Source of the DNA: Arctopsyche grandis
Lineage: Eukaryota > Arthropoda > Insecta > Trichoptera > Hydropsychidae
DNA: 64,000 bases
Direction: 5' to 3'
Assembly (NCBI RefSeq): GCF_051622035.1
Contig: NC_135364.1
Location: 11,733,001-11,797,000, forward strand
The notes below the pieces were generated by a model. The model was given only the letters and a program-made list of their open reading frames with translations. It ran no database searches and was not told the origin of the DNA. Shown in pieces: positions 33,901 through 48,100 of this stretch. The position numbers and the translations under genes are program-made. Position 1 is the first letter of the stretch, and each line of letters begins with the position of its first letter.

Positions 33901-35305
33901 ACTTAAAAATTTCATAAAAATTTACGTCGTATCGATAAGAATTTCAGTTCGATAGGACTAACGGTGTTCAAAAAATCTCCAAAATACACAGCCACACACA
34001 CATTTTTTCGAGATCATAAAAAAAACACGATCAGTGATCCGATTCTGAGTTCAAATCAGTCAAAATCTCGAGTTCAAATTTTCGCATGATCACAAAACTT
34101 CATATATTGTTACTACGTACATATGTACATACATAGATAAAGTAAAATATAACACAAAAAAATTTAATTGGTTTGTGTCTGCTCATATTTAAAAAATTAT
34201 TCAATGCAAAAGCCTGCATACAAAATAAATAAATTTAAATTTTCCACCACAAATATCATAAATTTATTTATAAATATTGTGTTATAAAATAGTAAGTAGC
34301 TATAATATATTATAGCTACTTACTATTTTATAGCACCCAATAAGTCAGAAGAAAAAAACATGGGCAAATATTCAATAGCGACATAAATGTATCTACCGGA
34401 ACACACTATCTTTGCCAAAAGGAGACATACATATTCGTGTGTTCGTATATTATCCGGAAATTAAAACGAGGGTGAAAAATTAAGCTATTGTTTCGCCACC
34501 CTCGTGCCGTGTCGGTATGGCGGTTAATTCACCATGGATAATAAATGTGCTCACTAGATGAGACCATCCGTCTGGGTGACACCATCCAAATGAGTTCATC
34601 TGTTCCGACTGCCCCAATAAACTAGACGAGCTTCCGTAGGTTACCAAACTCGCACATTTTCCACTTTTCGAATGCATCTCGTGGAAAATGCGAGAGGATG
34701 CCATAGTTTTTTCCAACCGGATGATGTCTGGAGCGAAGCTGGATGGGAGAAAACACCATCCACTCCAAATAGCATATACATATGTATACGTATATTATAT
34801 ATGCACTCAAGTCGGGCTTTCTTGTGACTCACGCGAGCAAACACGGCACGCATAATATGAAGAGACCCTGGCAAATGGCTAAACAAACAGAGATCCATCC
34901 CACTTCAAAAGAGATCGGGTGGAAACGACACGCGCTCTCTTCAAACAAGCTGGATCGTCTTTGTGGAGTATCGAGTTCGAATGCGAAAATGTTTTTGCCG
35001 CTTCGAAAGTGATGCTGAAAAATATTTTGTATGTAATGCATGAGAAGACGTATGTGCACTTGCTGCGACCGCGATTAACCCCGTAGGTATCAGTCAACAA
35101 ACAACGGGCGCACGTGCAACGGGGTGTAATCAACCCGGAAAGCTTTTAGCATCGCACGAGTTTTGCACATGGCGAGCGGGTGGGTGGGTGGGTGGATAGT
35201 AGGGAGACAGGTGATCCACGGAACCATCGAGAGCTTTGGAAGATGACACACTGTCCGTTAACACCATCCGAATGCATAAATATGTATATAAAAGTATATA
35301 CATAC

Positions 35306-35376
<71 letters not shown>

Positions 35377-38300
35377 TTCGGTCTTTCGTGTCATGCGGGG
35401 AAGACGTGCTTCTGCGTTCTTCCCGCTATTACTCGCTTAAACCCGGCTATTGCACGAAATTTAATCTAAAAACTTAACCATCTAATCACTTATTTTACTA
35501 ATTGCATCCTAGTATAATTTAAGTGTAAAAATAAACAGCAAATCGGTCGTAAAAAGCGGTTTTATATCAGTTATTTCGAAAAATTTTGTGCTAATTTTTG
35601 TGTCAAATCTGAGCAAAAGAATATACGAACGAGATACATCTCCTTACCTGAATACAAAAAAAGGGTCCTTCAGTCGGTCCCACAGAAGCAATAAATCTTC
35701 CACATAATTGCTTCCAGCCAAAAATCTTTAACGAACTTTACTTAATAGAATAATAGCAAACAGAAACGGTGTTTCCCAACTGTCTATCAGTTCTTTTTCA
35801 TATTTAAATTATATTAAAGTAATTCGTGTAATTTTATATTCTTTACTAAAGTTATTATTAAAATATTAAATTGCAAACCGCACTCACATATATAAATCCG
35901 TTGTCTCCAAAGAGGCGTCTCACGATAAAGATCTATAAAAAAGTAGTATAACAATTGCTAATCTATTATTATCATAACTAACTACTTTCACTTACAAAGT
36001 AACCCTGTTAAATGGCATGTAATAACTCATAAGTGATCCAAGTGATACCTAGGATGACTATCTGTCAAAGCTGACCACAGAGAAGAGTCTATGGCGGTAA
36101 GAACTCACTCCTTGAATGGAAATCTCTCTCAAGTACCGCCTTTTTCTCAACACATCTTGGATAAATGCGAGAAAAATAATATCCAAACCTCCAACAAGGT
36201 AAGAGTGACGATGGATGATAGCTTAGCTAATAGAAACCTGTATTTAGCCACGTACAATGTAAGAACGTTATCGAGTGAAGGAAGTGTGCTTGCATTAGAG
36301 AATGAATTAGAAAATATCAAATGGGATATAGTAGGACTTAGTGAAGTAAGACGAAAACAGCAAAACCAAATAATCCTAAAAAGTGGTAACTGTCTCTACT
36401 GGAGAGGGCTACCAAATGGTAGAATAGGAGGAGTAGGGTTTCTTATCAATAAGAGAATAGAAAGAAATATTATAGAAATAAGCGACATATCGGAACGTAT
36501 ATGCTATATAGTATTAAGAATCTCGAGCAGGTACACTTGTCAAATCTTCCAAGTGTACGCCCCCACATCTAGCCACCCAGACGAGGAAATAGAAGACTTC
36601 TACGAAAAAATACAGGACGCATACGATAATAGCCGTCACCACTTTAAAATAATCATGGGCGACTTTAACGCAAAAATAGGACAAAAGGCAAATACAGAAA
36701 GAGCAGTAGGCAATTTTGGTACCGGCCAAAGAAACGACAGAGGCGATCGCCTCATAGAATTCGCAGAACACAACAGGCTCTTTATCACTAATTCATTTTT
36801 CAGGAAAAACACCAACAATAAGTGGACTTGGGAGAGTCCTAAAGGAGACAGAAACGAGATCGATTTCATCCTAACAAATGCCCTGCACTCCGTTAAAGAC
36901 GTTAGTGTTTTAAGTAAAGTAGATATAGGTAGCGATCACAGATTAGTCCGTGCCAAGATGGCCATTAATATAAATTGCGAACGTAGGAAATTAATAAAAG
37001 GATGCAGTAACTCTCCAGATTTCGCTCAACTAAGGTCTAGGAAAAAGGAATTCGAACTCGAACTTGGAAATCGATACGGGAAATTAAACCCAGAAGCAGA
37101 CATCGAGGAATTGAACACTGTAATTAGTTCGGTTCTAACCTCAACAGGTAAGAAATTAGGTGGATTCAGGAAACAGATTAAATTAAGCAAAATTTCAGCG
37201 GAAACAAAAAACCTAATTAAGCATAAAAGGAATTTAGATAGGGATAATAATAAGCAAGAATACAATCTAGTAAATAAGGAAATTAAAAAGAGAATAGTCA
37301 GGGATGTCAGGGATTTTAACAGCAAGCTAATAGAAAATACCATTAAGAATAACCGTAGCCTGAAAAAGTGCAAACAGGATCTTTTCTTAGGCAAAAACCA
37401 AATGATCGCAATCAGATCAGAGAGCGGAGTAATAATTAGGAATAGAGAAGAAATCATAGACAGAGTTTACACGTTCTATGCAAAACTATACGAGAACGAC
37501 AACGGCCAATTCCCCGCTCTGGAATCGACACACGGCCAAAGGGTTCCTGCAGTATTGCCTAGCGAAGTAGAGGCCGCGCTAAAAACTGCAAAGAACGGTA
37601 AAACCCCAGGGGAAGATAATATTCCCATTGACTTACTAAAATGTGGCGGCCCCCCCCTAATTAATATCTTAGCTAGGCTTTTCAGCAAATGCATCCAGAA
37701 CCAAGCTATACCAGAAGGATGGAATAACGCAACTATCATTTTAATACACAAAAAAGGCGACAAAAGCGATATCAAGAACTACCGACCCATTAGTCTACTT
37801 TCAGCGGTCTACAAGCTCTTCACGAAGGTTATTACAGAAAGGCTGAAAAATATCCTCGACGAGAACCAACCTATAGAGCAGGCAGGGTTTAGGGCAAATT
37901 TCAGCACAATGGACCACCTCCAAGTAGTTGGCGAACTAATCGAGCGCGCCAACGAATATCAACGGCCATTGTGCCTAGGTTTCGTCGATTATGAGAAAGC
38001 CTTCGATACAGTTAGTCATAATGCAGTACTTAACGCTCTAAAAACACAGGGAGTGCCGGAACCCTATGTGGGACTGTTAGCTGCAATATATAAGAATGCC
38101 ACAGCTTCGGTTAAAATTTTTTCAGGTACAGATAGATTTAGCATAGGAAAAGGAGTAAGACAAGGAGATACAATCTCGCCCAAGTTATTCAATGCGGTGC
38201 TTGAGGGAGTTTTCAGGAAATTGGATTGGGATACAGCCGGAGTAAGCATCAATGGTCGCTTTTTGAGTCACCTTCGGTTCGCAGACGATATAGTTTTAGT

Positions 38301-39057
38301 AGCTCGTGATTCAGCTGACCTACTTATCAGACTAACACAGCTGGACAGGGAAAGTAGAAAAGTAGGATTAAAAATTAACGTAGATAAGACTAAACTAATG
38401 TTCAATAGTTATTGCATGCCTGATAGCATCCCCTTAGATGATAAACCAGTAGAAGTAGTAAATAATTATTTATATTTAGGTCAAATAATTGACATGTCTG
38501 GTAGTAAAAATGAAGAGATAAAGAGACGTATGAAATTAGGGTGGAGTGCATTTGGACGGATGAATGCTGTTTTTAAATCAAAAATGCCACTCTGCCTGAA
38601 GAAAAGGATCTTTGATCAATGCGTTTTGCCAGTGATGACGTATGGATGTGAAACTTGGACACTGAACGCCAAGATGCAAAATAAAATCCAATGCACTCAA
38701 AGAAGTATGGAACGCTGTATGCTTGGCATAACGAGGAAAGACAGGAAGCGGAACACGTGGGTGAGAAATATGACAAGGGTAGTGGACATAGTGGATAGAG
38801 TGAAGAGATTGAAATGGCAATGGGCGGGTCACGTAGCTAGGAGGATGGACGAAAGGTGGACAAAAGAAGTGCTTGAATGGTACCCGAGAGAAGGCAAAAG
38901 AGTAAAAGGAAGACCGCAAGGAAGATGGGTGAACGAAATTAGGAAAATGTGCGGAATGAGATGGATGAGTGTTGCGCAAAACAGAGACGAGTGGAAGCGT
39001 GTTGGAGAGGCCTTCATCCAGCAGTGGATGGCGAATGGCTGTAAATGATGATGATGA

Positions 39058-39155
<98 letters not shown>

Positions 39156-42100
39156 GTGGAATTATATATTATACTACATATATAGAAGTATACATCCTCA
39201 ATGAAAAACTGCAGTGTTTTTTTGTTCTTTAAAAAAAATTAAATTTTACTATGATCCCATTGCTGAGCGACACATATGGGTTAAAGGGTCTACATGACGA
39301 GCCAGAATGTTAAATTACAGAAAACACAAATATCGGAAGGCGAAGATCGAAAATCGAAAGATCTTAAGTCGAAAGATCAAAAAAAAGGGTTCATGGTAAA
39401 CGGTACATAGCTTTAATTTGCGCGAGCAGGATACAAGAGGAACAGGCTTTTCCTCCCATATTCTGCGCGCGCACATTAATACGGGAGGAAAAGCCTGTTC
39501 GTCTTGTTCCTGTTGTATCCTGCTCGCGCAAATTAAGTGAGTATGTACCGTTTACCATGCATCCTTTTTTTTGATCTTTCGACTTAAGATCTTTCGATTT
39601 TCGATCTTTGGCTTCCGATATTTGTGTTTTCTGTAATTTAACATTCTGGCTCGTCACGGAGACCGGGTATTAAACTTATCTATGTATATATCTATATATG
39701 TACATATGTACATATGTATGTACATATATAAAAATGAATGCTGTGTGTCTCGAATAGGCTCCTAAACCACTGAACTAATTATGATGGAACTTTCAGGATT
39801 TGTTATATGCATGTCCGGGAAGATAACTGTGTAAAAAAATCGCCCAAAAACGGGAACGGAAAAGGGAAATATGGGAATGAGTCTCATTCCAACGCTTTTC
39901 TGAGTCTCATTCCAATAATTTCAAATGTTTTGACGTCGCGACCAACGTGTTCGCTGCCTGCGTTTTACCGACAAATGGGAACTGGGAACGGGAACGAGAA
40001 TGGGAACGGGAACGGGAATTGCATGCGTTATTGTGGCATTGCAACGCATGTAGGGTTTAGCTAGTACATATATAAATTTAAAGATTATAAATTTGAAATT
40101 ATATTCAAATAGTGGTGACAGAAAGAAGGTAGGATGGTTTTGCGAATTTGATAAGGAACCGTTTCAACAATGAAATACGATAAACTGGCAAGCTTTGATA
40201 GGAAACAATGCACTTGGAGTCAAAAAGATCCAGCAGCACTGCAGAAATACTGTGAATATTTTTATTCAATCAAGGTCATTTCAGGGCTTGAACCCGAGAG
40301 CCTCGTGGTGTTTAGCATTAACGCAGCCACCAAACTGTATTGCTGGCTTTTAGAGTGATTTTTGAGTGAATTGCTGACTTTTACAGTTGAAGAAAAATAC
40401 AAAATATACATACAAGATGAAATGCATTTTTAACTTATATGACAATTAAAATATAGAAGGTCTGAAATTTCAAGGCTGAGGAATTTTCCATTAGTGAATG
40501 GAAAAGAAAATCCTGGCGAAACTTGAATCCTATTGATATTCTAGAAGCGATATTCTTCTGAAGAAGATGGGTGGAAGTGTTTTGACTTAATCAGAAGTGA
40601 CAATTACACATAGAAACTTATGTTAATATAATATTTCAGTCTTTGTAAGGAAACGAACTTCAACGTTTAACTGTGCATACATACATATGTACATACAATG
40701 TGCTATTTATAATGTGTTTCTGAAGTTCCTCAATTTAAACTTATAACATCTTACAAGCCTGTTAAAACATTTCAGGTAGCTGAAATTGCGAAATATTTGT
40801 ATTCAGAAATTAATAAAGTAAAAATATACATTTTCACGCAATAAAAGGAAGCGCAATACGTCATCCCTAATGCTAAAAAATTGTCTCATTAATTACGTAC
40901 TTAAATTAAGTTGGGGACATATCGCATTCGTCACCGGCTAGGAGAGAGCTAAATGTATAAATTTCAACGTAACCCTAAAAATGTTCCAGTAATGCCATCA
41001 TCATATTTCCTTCTCAGGACGAAATTGAATGTGGGGGCACCTTAATAAATTCGATCAAAGAAAGCGTCACAAACGGCAAAAAATATATATGTATATATTT
41101 ATATACCCAGCACGATGAAGACGGTGCAATGAACACGCGTTTACGAGATTTAATTATAATGCTTCAGATGAAAAGTCATTGTTAACTCGTAGAGGCGTAG
41201 AACTAACGGAGCAGTTTCAAAACGAGGGAAGTTATGAAAGCGGCAAGCTTAAAAGCCTCAGTCGTCGGAGGCGGAGGTGCCCTAAAAGCCTCTGAATGCA
41301 CCCTCCGGGAAGTCTCCAGCAAAGAGGTATTCCAACGAAATACTCCGAATTCCTACCCTTATTGTTGGGGGAGAGCATGCGCGAGAAAATCGCGCTGTAA
41401 TGTCACAGGAAAGGTCATGTGCTATCCTCGGATGTAGCATTTTAATTTTGCTATACGAACAATACAATTCAGACAATGCTATGTTGTTGGATATACGGTG
41501 ATGATATGATTTAGAATTAATTAATTAATTCAGTACTACTGCTATTAGAGAATAGAAAATATTCCATTTTCAATTTTGCACAGAGAGTTCAATAGATAAG
41601 TTTCAATTTTTGGAAGAGAGGGGGGGGGGAGAACAAAAATCCATTTCAAACTCATTAAAATGATGATATATGTACGTGGAAAATTTCAAGATTTTCATGT
41701 AATTTAAAAAATAACCGGAAATGCAAACACTGCCCGTCAAACAAGGCAGCTTATCATCATCGAAATAATAATATATTATTTAATATACTAAAAAGCAATT
41801 TTCAAGTAAAAGTCTTACTAACTAAGTTAATAGCCAGCAGTATAGGTCGGTAGTTGCGTTAATTCTAACCACCGAGAGGTGCCCGAGTTCGAGCCCTGGG
41901 TTGACCTCGATTTAAAAGAATTGATTTGAAATATTTCCGCAGTGCTGCTGGTCAGACGTGTATATTTGTGACTCCAAGTCGATCGTTTATGCAATTTATT
42001 TATTATTTCATTGTTAACTGTTCCTCACCAAATTGTCACCACTATTTGAATATCATTTCAAATGTATACTCTATAAAAATGTACAAATTTAATACCATAG

Positions 42101-45100
42101 GTGTCACTTTTGGGCCACCTGTAATGGCACCAAATAATAAAATTCGCTTTCCGCTAGAGTTCTCAAAACTGACAGTGTGAGACCGTGGGACTGCATATCT
42201 GGTACGTGACTATAACAATAAGTAAACAAACGCGTCGAGGAAGATGCAGTGAGCGACCTGCCCTTTATAATCAGATACTTAGACCATATGACGGCATTCT
42301 GGACGGAGCACTGGTTGTGCGTGGATCTCCTTAATAACCCAATAAACGCTGTGAAGCGACTTTGGCCTTTTATTTGGATCCTCCACCCACCCTTACGCAA
42401 CACTATTTATGATTTTTAAAGGATTTTGAAGAATATAAAAATAATAAACTCGCGAATAATCATTTGAAATTATATGCATTTTAAAAATAAAAATTAGTAT
42501 ACGTATGTACATATTTACATGGAAAAGAACACTCACCGATATATACGGAGGACATCTTTTTAGAGACGTTCTCATCTATGTACGTTACTCCAAGGGTGAA
42601 GAGTGGCGATGCTCCAGCACCGTGAAGAAGCTGAGCTCCTAAAAATACCATCAAAACAGCTCCAGAGTTGCCGCTCAATATTCCGTGCTCAGGTGTTGTT
42701 GATTCCATATTACATTTGGACTGTAAAGCGATATGAAAGCTTAACATTTTTATAGTTTCAAGTAACTCATCAATTATGTAGAACCTCAAACATTATTTTA
42801 GCCTTTAATTAATAAAGCAGATACGGTTGTCATCGATCCGAGAAATGTATTACAAAAAATATGTGCATGCATAAAGGCAAATACGCAGTTATAAGTTATA
42901 ATATCATAGTTTTTTGCAGTTTTAATATTTAAATAAATTAAATTTTGATTTGTTTTTATTCGATTCATATGTAATCAATTAACATTTTTTTTATATTTTT
43001 CAGTTTATGTATGTCTAATATCTAATGAAAATTAATATTTTTCGCTGCGTATACGGAGAAGATGTAACATATCAATCATCCCTTCAACAAAACGTGGAGA
43101 TAATACGTCATTTCAATCTCAACGCCGATGATTGATTGATGATCGTAAGAAAAATAAATAGCAACAAGATTCATTTCCAGGCAAAGCACGCTCATTCACG
43201 TCAAACACGAGCGTGTTGCAAATCATAATCAAGATCAATCAGAACGAATCGTGTCACGTTTTACCATTGCATTCGAATTCACAATATAAATTACAGAGGA
43301 CATTACGTATTTATGAGAATTTCACGCAAAATTTGTCGCAAATTGGTCACCGTACTAGTCTTTTGTCAGAATTTCATTTAAATTTAAATGGGAAATCCTC
43401 GCCAAAGCCCTAGTGCAATTAATCATTCAGCAGCGTTGAAATTGCCGATCTGGCGATTGTTTTAAAGAAGCAATTTGCGAGAGAGTCGAGTCGGTTGCTG
43501 CATAAAATATGCAAGCAATTCTCACTTTATACCAAAAGGAAACTTTTGAATGGCATCTGACAAACTTGGGTTTTAAAATCGAAGATTCTGAAATATATAT
43601 ACATATATAGATATATAAAATATCTTTATAATCACCGTTTGGTCTGTTAGATTGGTGAGTCTGCGACAGTTGTTGTTGTGATCTCCGGGGGCGTCGTAGC
43701 CCGTAGCTGCAAAATGCGGCAAGGCGAATAAAAGTGAACCAAGTCCCATTAAAGCTGCGCCCCATCCGATCCATCTGGGCTTAGATGCTCCTCTTCGTCC
43801 TCCGAGATAAGTCACAGGGGTCAAACAAATGAAAGATGCCAAATCATATCCTCCGGCTACCAATCCAGTCTGCGACGATCTCAATCCGAATCTTCTTTCG
43901 ATCGTTGTGATTACTACGTTGACGAATCCGTTGACGACCATCCCTTAAAAAATAAATTGAATCAATCACCAAAATGTATATAATAATGCCACTTTTGAAA
44001 TTGAATCTGGCGATAAATTTAGAAGCCGTGTGATTCATTTCAAAAATCATATTAAATATACACGAGAACAGATTCCGCAGCGGGAAACCGCTATAAATCA
44101 AACCTGATTTCACATTCATGAGAGTTTCCGTAATACGGCAACCCTCCGAGAGATTTCAACAATCCACTCCACGTGCGGGTTTAAATGTCGAGGAAATCGT
44201 TAAAAATTATATGCGGTATTTAAAAAGTTATTTCGAAATGTTTTTAAATGGAATGTCAAGATTTGAAAGGTCATCAGTGTTACTGGAGCAAAAGATCAAA
44301 AAAAAAAGTTGGGAACAGGGATTAAGTTCAAAACCACTCTTAAAACGTCAATCAAAGAACTGATAAGCATCTTTCGGTTACTGCACGGCAAAATCTACCA
44401 AGCTGAAATCCTGCTGAAGTGCATTATATACATAGGTATAATACTTAAACTGTATGAGTTATACACATCCTGTCTATTTAATTTCTTGTTCTCAAAGTTA
44501 TTTGTATTCTTTATACTTTCATATGTACCTACATATGTAAGTATGTATATATGTATGTACCTAGTTCAAATTATATAAATCTTTTTTACTTTGCTTTAAA
44601 GACATCTATGTATGTAAATATAAACAATAAGTATTGAAGACTATTTAGTGAATTCATCCTGCTTAACCCCATTTTTTTACGTTCTTAATACATTATAATT
44701 TATTAACAAAATAGCATTCAAATATTTCAGATATAAAGTTATGCATACAGTTTCATATTGTATTATTTGATGGCAAAACAATTTTAATTATCATACAAAA
44801 ATGGCTTCGATCGATATTTGTTATATAAACTGCTTAAACATGGCTAACATATGTAATAATAAACATTAATTTGTTTATTTTTATTCAATCTATTTCAATC
44901 GAATTTATTTGAATATTAAACGTCAGCCAATCAGAAACAAATTACACACACACAACGAACGGTCTTTGTTTTATACATGTTACAGTTGAAGTGTATCTTC
45001 CAGTTGGAATATATAATATTTTGCCTGGTTGGAATATATTCCATCTAACCTAGTGCCAACTACCGTTATAGTTGAAGTGTATTTTCAGTTATTATATATT

Positions 45101-48100
45101 TTGACTAGTTGGAATACATATATTCCGTCTAACTCACGTAAATTCATTCATATGGCGCATTATATGTATTTCAACTGATCAAAATTTGTTACAACTGAAA
45201 ATACAGTTCAACTTTAAATTGGTACCAGATTACATGGAGAGGTTAGGTTTTCGTAAAAACGTCACTATACCAGTAAATTGATTTGGAAAGTCACATTTTT
45301 GTTTCGAGCACATTTTGTTTCGTACTCATTATCTTTACTCGAAATACTTAGGAAATATTAACGGATAATTGAATTCTAAATCATTCATAAAAACATCAAA
45401 GCTGTCAAAACTCAACTGTTATATTACAACTGGCGCACATTGTTGAAAGTGCATTTGCGCTTGTAGAGATATAATTTACTAGTTGAATTGTATTCGAATA
45501 TAATTGATCTAAAACGCCAGTTGGAATATATTATAACTGATACACTTCGACTGTAACATATACATATATAAGATATACTGTGGAGCGTAACTAAAATGCA
45601 ACATTCAATATCAAAATGATAAATCATGTTATAATCAAAATTAATTAATAATATATAATAGGTCGGCTATCAATATTTCTAATAGATTAATAAAATTGAT
45701 GATAAAACAGCATTCTACAATTTATGTGCATTAAAATATGTTGATATCCATCACAAAGCACTTGACATTGATGTTGAACATAAAAAACTACCATGTAAGA
45801 GTGCAAAGGATAGTTTTTTTTTACCTGTATTCAACAAACATTTTTTTGTATTTCATAATATCCATTGAAGCGGAGAATAAAGTAATAAAAAAAAAAACAG
45901 TATAAAATATTCATCTTAGTTTACTAGATACTCTACACATACTCAACCTATAGTGTAGGATTTGAAGTTTTCATACAAAGCCACGTTAACGCAAAAAAAA
46001 GGAACATTCAATCGAACTTTAAACATAATAAAAACATGGGGTTGCGGCAGGTTGATTTCATATTGAAATACACCTTTCACGGTATACCAGGAAACCCGTA
46101 TAATATACGAGAAAGAACATGTATCGTGAATATATTTAGAAGCCTTGCATTGCTCCCCCAAGGTTTAATATGAAATCTCATAGCAACAGTTGCCAACAGA
46201 TGGCGGCGGGGGTGGATGTTGATACTCGTTGGGAAATCATACAAAACACCTGGGAAAATACGTGATTTAGGGCAGTGTTCCTCAAATATGAGAGTAACCC
46301 CCTGCGCGCAATATATTCGGTTATTTAGGGATATATCCCCGAAACAGCGTGGGCGAAAAATATATTACCCAACGTGAACGGGAAAATGCTACATAACTTT
46401 CAACCCACCGATTAAACCCTTTCACGCTTTGTGGAATAATAAGTAAAGGGGAGGAGCGATTATGGATTATTGAAAATTTATTATATGTATAAAAGACAAA
46501 TGTTGTGGTGCATCCTTGTGGAAAACGGGAAAATCGTGTTAACACTTATGTATGCATCTACTCGTAATTCGGTTGCAAAGTTTTCGTGCACCGGCAGTTG
46601 GGCGCAAGGGTTAAATTCAATTTGTAACCGTTTGGCGCGCTTGCCACCATCTGCAATTGTACGATATTTAATTCAAACGGTAAATAATGCAATAGCAGCG
46701 TGTGCCCTTTGTTTATTTGTTAAAATTAATAATCCTAAAGATACACAAGTGTTGGCCGTGCACTACGAGAACGAACCAAGTACATATGTATGTACATACG
46801 TACACTTAATTGTAGTACAGACGAATATATTAGCCACAGCAGTGAAAAAGCTCGCAAGAAGAAGATATATCATATATATTTTTTAATATTTATTAATTTA
46901 AAGTTTTAAATAAATATTAAAAAGTTTTAAATTGTAGCATTACAGGAATTCCTAATGCGCCACAATGGTCAAAAATATAACAGAAAAGAAAAGAAACAAA
47001 AAAATAACTAAAGAAATTAGACATAACAAAAACAAAACATATATGTATATACACAAACAACTAATAATAATAATTACAAATTATAAAAAACAACAAAGAA
47101 GGAAGCAATTTTGCGTCGCATCGCCACGTTCTGTAATGTATGTATGTATATGTAAGCCGATTTTCCCTTGCAAAGTTTAAATGTGCCGAAAACGAGCGGT
47201 GCTGTATAGTATGAATAGTAATCTATTCCGTGCAGTTGACGTGCAATACTGGTAATATAAACGGACCTTTAATGCTTTCGGTTGTGTATACACTCTAAAT
47301 TCCCGTAAAATAAATTGAATATGTAATTATGAATGTTGGTATATACATATTTATATGTACATATGTATATAGGTAGTGGAAGTGTTTAAAATGCAACCAA
47401 AATTTAATCTAAACAAAGTAGACGTTGTGTGAGTATTAGATTACTGTACCTACATAAAGTAATCGTAGTGATATAAAGTAATCTAATTTGAATGTAAATA
47501 TCAATTTAATATACTCATATAAAACGGCTTTTATTTGGAAAAGCAATATGTGAATGTTTGGTTTTAGAGAACAAAATCGTTAAAAAAGAAAAAAAATTCG
47601 GGTGTGACCAACCCATGACTTTATCTATGCATTTGAGGAATATGAGAAGGTTACAAAACAAAATTCGATATTGAACCGCACAGACAGATTATGAAATACT
47701 AATAACTATGACAGCATTTTCGATACAAATTGAGCGCAAATGTATGGAAACTTGCACAAGACAAAAGTTCTACTTCCGGTTGTCAGATTTTGTTCAAATT
47801 TTTTTTTATTACTTAAAATCACTATCAGTATTATACTCATTAAATATCAAGAAAATGAAAATAATTTAAAAGGTCAAAATAAAATAATGAAATATTGTTT
47901 AAAAAAAAATACTACTTCAGGTTTACGAATTCTGACCAAAACCTTATCAGCTCTAAGTTAGTACATAAAGAATACAAATATAAATTTTCAGCTTGATACG
48001 TTCCGGGGTGTAGACAGAGTAGTGGGCACAACATTTTTGACCTTTCTAAGAGAATTAAAGTAAGTACCTAACGCTTATTTTTATGTTTACATGCCTAATA

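Noticed and set aside
38578..39153. Minus-strand 191-codon frame opposite the RTE ORF
   Set aside because: Antisense shadow of the RT C-terminus running into the TA microsatellite; no domain.
46270..46330. CAGTGTTCCTCAAAT as a hAT left end
   Set aside because: No partner terminus and no duplication could be found.
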